Origin: Parvularcula sp039818345 | GTDB taxonomy: Bacteria; Pseudomonadota; Alphaproteobacteria; Caulobacterales; Parvularculaceae | Direction: 5' to 3' | Length of the DNA: 64,000 nt | Assembly: GCA_039818345.1 (NCBI GenBank) | Contig: JBCBUC010000017.1 | Location: 15,402 to 79,401 of the forward strand | Shown here: positions 62,637 to 64,000 of the stretch, one piece after another | How positions within the stretch are numbered: the first letter of the stretch is position 1 | How the letters are laid out: every line of letters begins with the position of its first letter | Notes under the pieces: generated by a model | Seen by the model: only the letters and a program-made list of their open reading frames with translations | The model's database searches: none | What the model was told of the DNA's origin: nothing | Translations under genes and position numbers: made by a program

Positions 62637-62738
62637 TGCCTTCATACCGCGGGCCTCAACGAGATAGGCAGGCCTAATCCACGTTTAAACTTGTTCCTTA
62701 AACTGCGCGGACAGCGGCAGCGGTGACAGGCGAGAACG

Positions 62739-64000
62739 ATGGCACAAGCGGCATGGAATGTAGGCTCGCAGCTCAACACAGCTCGCCAACATATGGCGCA
62801 AGGCCGGCTTGATGAAGCCGAGAAAATCCTCACCCACCTCAAAGCCGTCACAGCGCCCCATCCTGTACTCTTTGAGTATCTTGGCTTCATTGCCATTCGG
62901 CGAAAGGACCTCCCCAAAGCGGTCCGGCACTATAAAAAAGCGGTCAAGCTCGATCCAAACTGCGCCCAGCTTAAAATGAAGCTGGCCGAAATGTCGCTGG
63001 CGATTGGACAGGAAGCCGAAGCCGTGAGGCTCGCTCGGTCTGTCCACCGGAAGGACGCGCGGAACGTCGCTGCACTGAATTTGCTCGGTATGATGGCGGG
63101 TCAGTCAGGGTCGCCCATCGAGGCGCGCGATTTCTTCACCGCGGCGGTCACGGTTGATCCGGACAACATCCATGCATGGCAGGGGTTGGGCGCTTGCCGA
63201 TTAGAATTGAGTGAGTGGCAAAACGCATTGGATGCCCTCTTGCGCGCCAACACGCTGTGCCCCGACCACCGCCCTACACTGAATGCTATTGGCCGAGCCC
63301 AAACATCGCTTGGCAAGCCCGAGCTGGCCATTGGCGTTCTCCAAAGGGCGCAGTCTCTCGCTTCCTCAACCGACGAGTACTGCGAAACAACCGTGTACCT
63401 AGTCGAATCTTATCTGCGTGCGCAGCAATTGGATGCGGCACTTGAGGCTGTTCACCAGCTTGAACAGCGGGACCCGGATCATACGCGAGGACGCGCGTTG
63501 CACGCATCGATCCTTCATGAACAGGGCCAGCACGAGCAAGCCTTATCACTGATCACGTCACGACAAGATGACAAGGATGCGACCGATGCAGATTGGTTCC
63601 CCCGTTACTTAGCGCCGCAGTGTTTGCTGGCACTCGAGCAACATGACGAGGCTGCCGCCGCATTTAGCATCGCTAATCATCAGCAGACGATGGTTTTTGA
63701 ACGATTGGGCACAGACAAAAATGTCTATGTTCGATTTGTTCAAGAAGCGATCAAGCTCTTCTCCCAAACCGAAGAGCCAAGGACAGATCCACACACCAGT
63801 CCTGACGCTGGTAAAGGTTTGGCCTTTATCAACGGCTTTCCCCGCAGCGGTACCACGCTCATCGATGCGGTGTTGCGCAACCATTCCGCCATCGCCATCG
63901 CAGAAGAATCGCTAGCAGCCCACAGCTGTCTCCAAGAAGCAGGACGGCTGCTACCGGATGGTCTGACTCATTTTTCGGCCCTGACTACTGATATGGAAGA
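62739..64000 (+). CDS. TPR-repeat sulfotransferase 2, 3' end outside window
   Basis: An open reading frame of 420 codons runs from the ATG at 62739 to the window edge without a stop. It opens MAQAAWNVGSQLNTARQHMA and has TPR-like pairs through residue about 340 (for example HPVLFEYLGFIAIRRKD and LNLLGMMAG). At about residue 363 lies FINGFPRSGTTLIDAVLRNH, a 5'-phosphosulfate-binding loop, so a sulfotransferase domain has begun. GGCGAG is before the ATG. It is a paralogue in layout of the gene at 58494 and follows the MarR gene by 102 bases. The last third is missing. Confidence 0.85.
   Translation, partial: MAQAAWNVGSQLNTARQHMAQGRLDEAEKILTHLKAVTAPHPVLFEYLGFIAIRRKDLPKAVRHYKKAVKLDPNCAQLKMKLAEMSLAIGQEAEAVRLARSVHRKDARNVAALNLLGMMAGQSGSPIEARDFFTAAVTVDPDNIHAWQGLGACRLELSEWQNALDALLRANTLCPDHRPTLNAIGRAQTSLGKPELAIGVLQRAQSLASSTDEYCETTVYLVESYLRAQQLDAALEAVHQLEQRDPDHTRGRALHASILHEQGQHEQALSLITSRQDDKDATDADWFPRYLAPQCLLALEQHDEAAAAFSIANHQQTMVFERLGTDKNVYVRFVQEAIKLFSQTEEPRTDPHTSPDAGKGLAFINGFPRSGTTLIDAVLRNHSAIAIAEESLAAHSCLQEAGRLLPDGLTHFSALTTDME

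Noticed and set aside
62637..62738. Short frame on the minus strand before the second sulfotransferase
   Set aside because: It runs antisense through the start of a clear TPR-sulfotransferase frame and has no features of its own.
1..64000. tRNA/rRNA genes, CRISPR arrays, insertion sequences and prophage genes
   Set aside because: No cloverleaf-like intergenic sequence, no regularly spaced repeats, no transposase or phage structural gene was found; the gaps are too short or lack such patterns.

Overview
The window reads as chromosomal DNA of an alphaproteobacterium near its replication origin. The order ppsR-maf-aroE-coaE-dnaQ running left and hemE-hemJ-rho-...-mnmE-mnmG-rsmG-parA-parB running right is the origin neighbourhood known from Caulobacter and Rickettsia. 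Clustered GANTC (CcrM) sites, two parS palindromes, TonB receptors, DUF1501/DUF1800 proteins and a PEP-CTERM-like protein suggest a marine Caulobacterales/Parvularculales-type organism. The species is not proven. No tRNA, rRNA, CRISPR array, insertion sequence or prophage is visible.

Layout: (1) 1-2483: the end of a TPR protein and an ExeA-like ATPase, resembling the edge of an exosortase/exopolysaccharide locus. (2) 2480-6067: leftward operon ppsR-maf-aroE-coaE-dnaQ. (3) 6068-6375: candidate origin. (4) 6376-16720: rightward heme, Rho, tRNA-modification and ParABS genes, then a threonine aldolase. (5) 16708-23660: ferrochelatase and histone-deacetylase-like enzyme on the minus strand; lipoprotein, S9 peptidase, dicarboxylate symporter, short asparaginase and methyltransferase on the plus strand. 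(6) 23661-28077: ffh, a small lipoprotein, rpsP, rimM, NUDIX, and a sigma-54-promoted PEP-CTERM-like surface protein. (7) 28137-39416, minus strand: infB, ylxR, an outer-membrane lipid trafficking set (mlaC, HpnN-like RND transporter, mlaA), dxs, xseB, a histidine phosphatase and proC. (8) 39513-49803: queuosine-precursor transporter, ybjN, the DUF1501/DUF1800 secreted pair, ubiK, lgt, a MidA-type methyltransferase, pgeF, prs and an S10 peptidase. (9) 49909-55700: an ABC-F protein, small unknowns, a LexA-like regulator lacking its catalytic lysine, trhO, a GST and a pseudouridine synthase. (10) 56056-64000: a coupled run TonB receptor / TPR-sulfotransferase / BCCT transporter / MarR, followed by a second TPR-sulfotransferase that leaves the window.

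Most genes are housekeeping and overlap by 1-8 bases in operons. The parts most worth attention are the sigma-54 promoter placed exactly in front of the PEP-CTERM-like gene (with an exosortase-type ATPase elsewhere in the window), the TonB receptor-sulfotransferase-BCCT-MarR module, the mutually exclusive hairpins ahead of ffh, the Mla set in which an RND transporter sits between mlaA and mlaC, and the S24-fold regulator with a four-fold TTGC repeat upstream.
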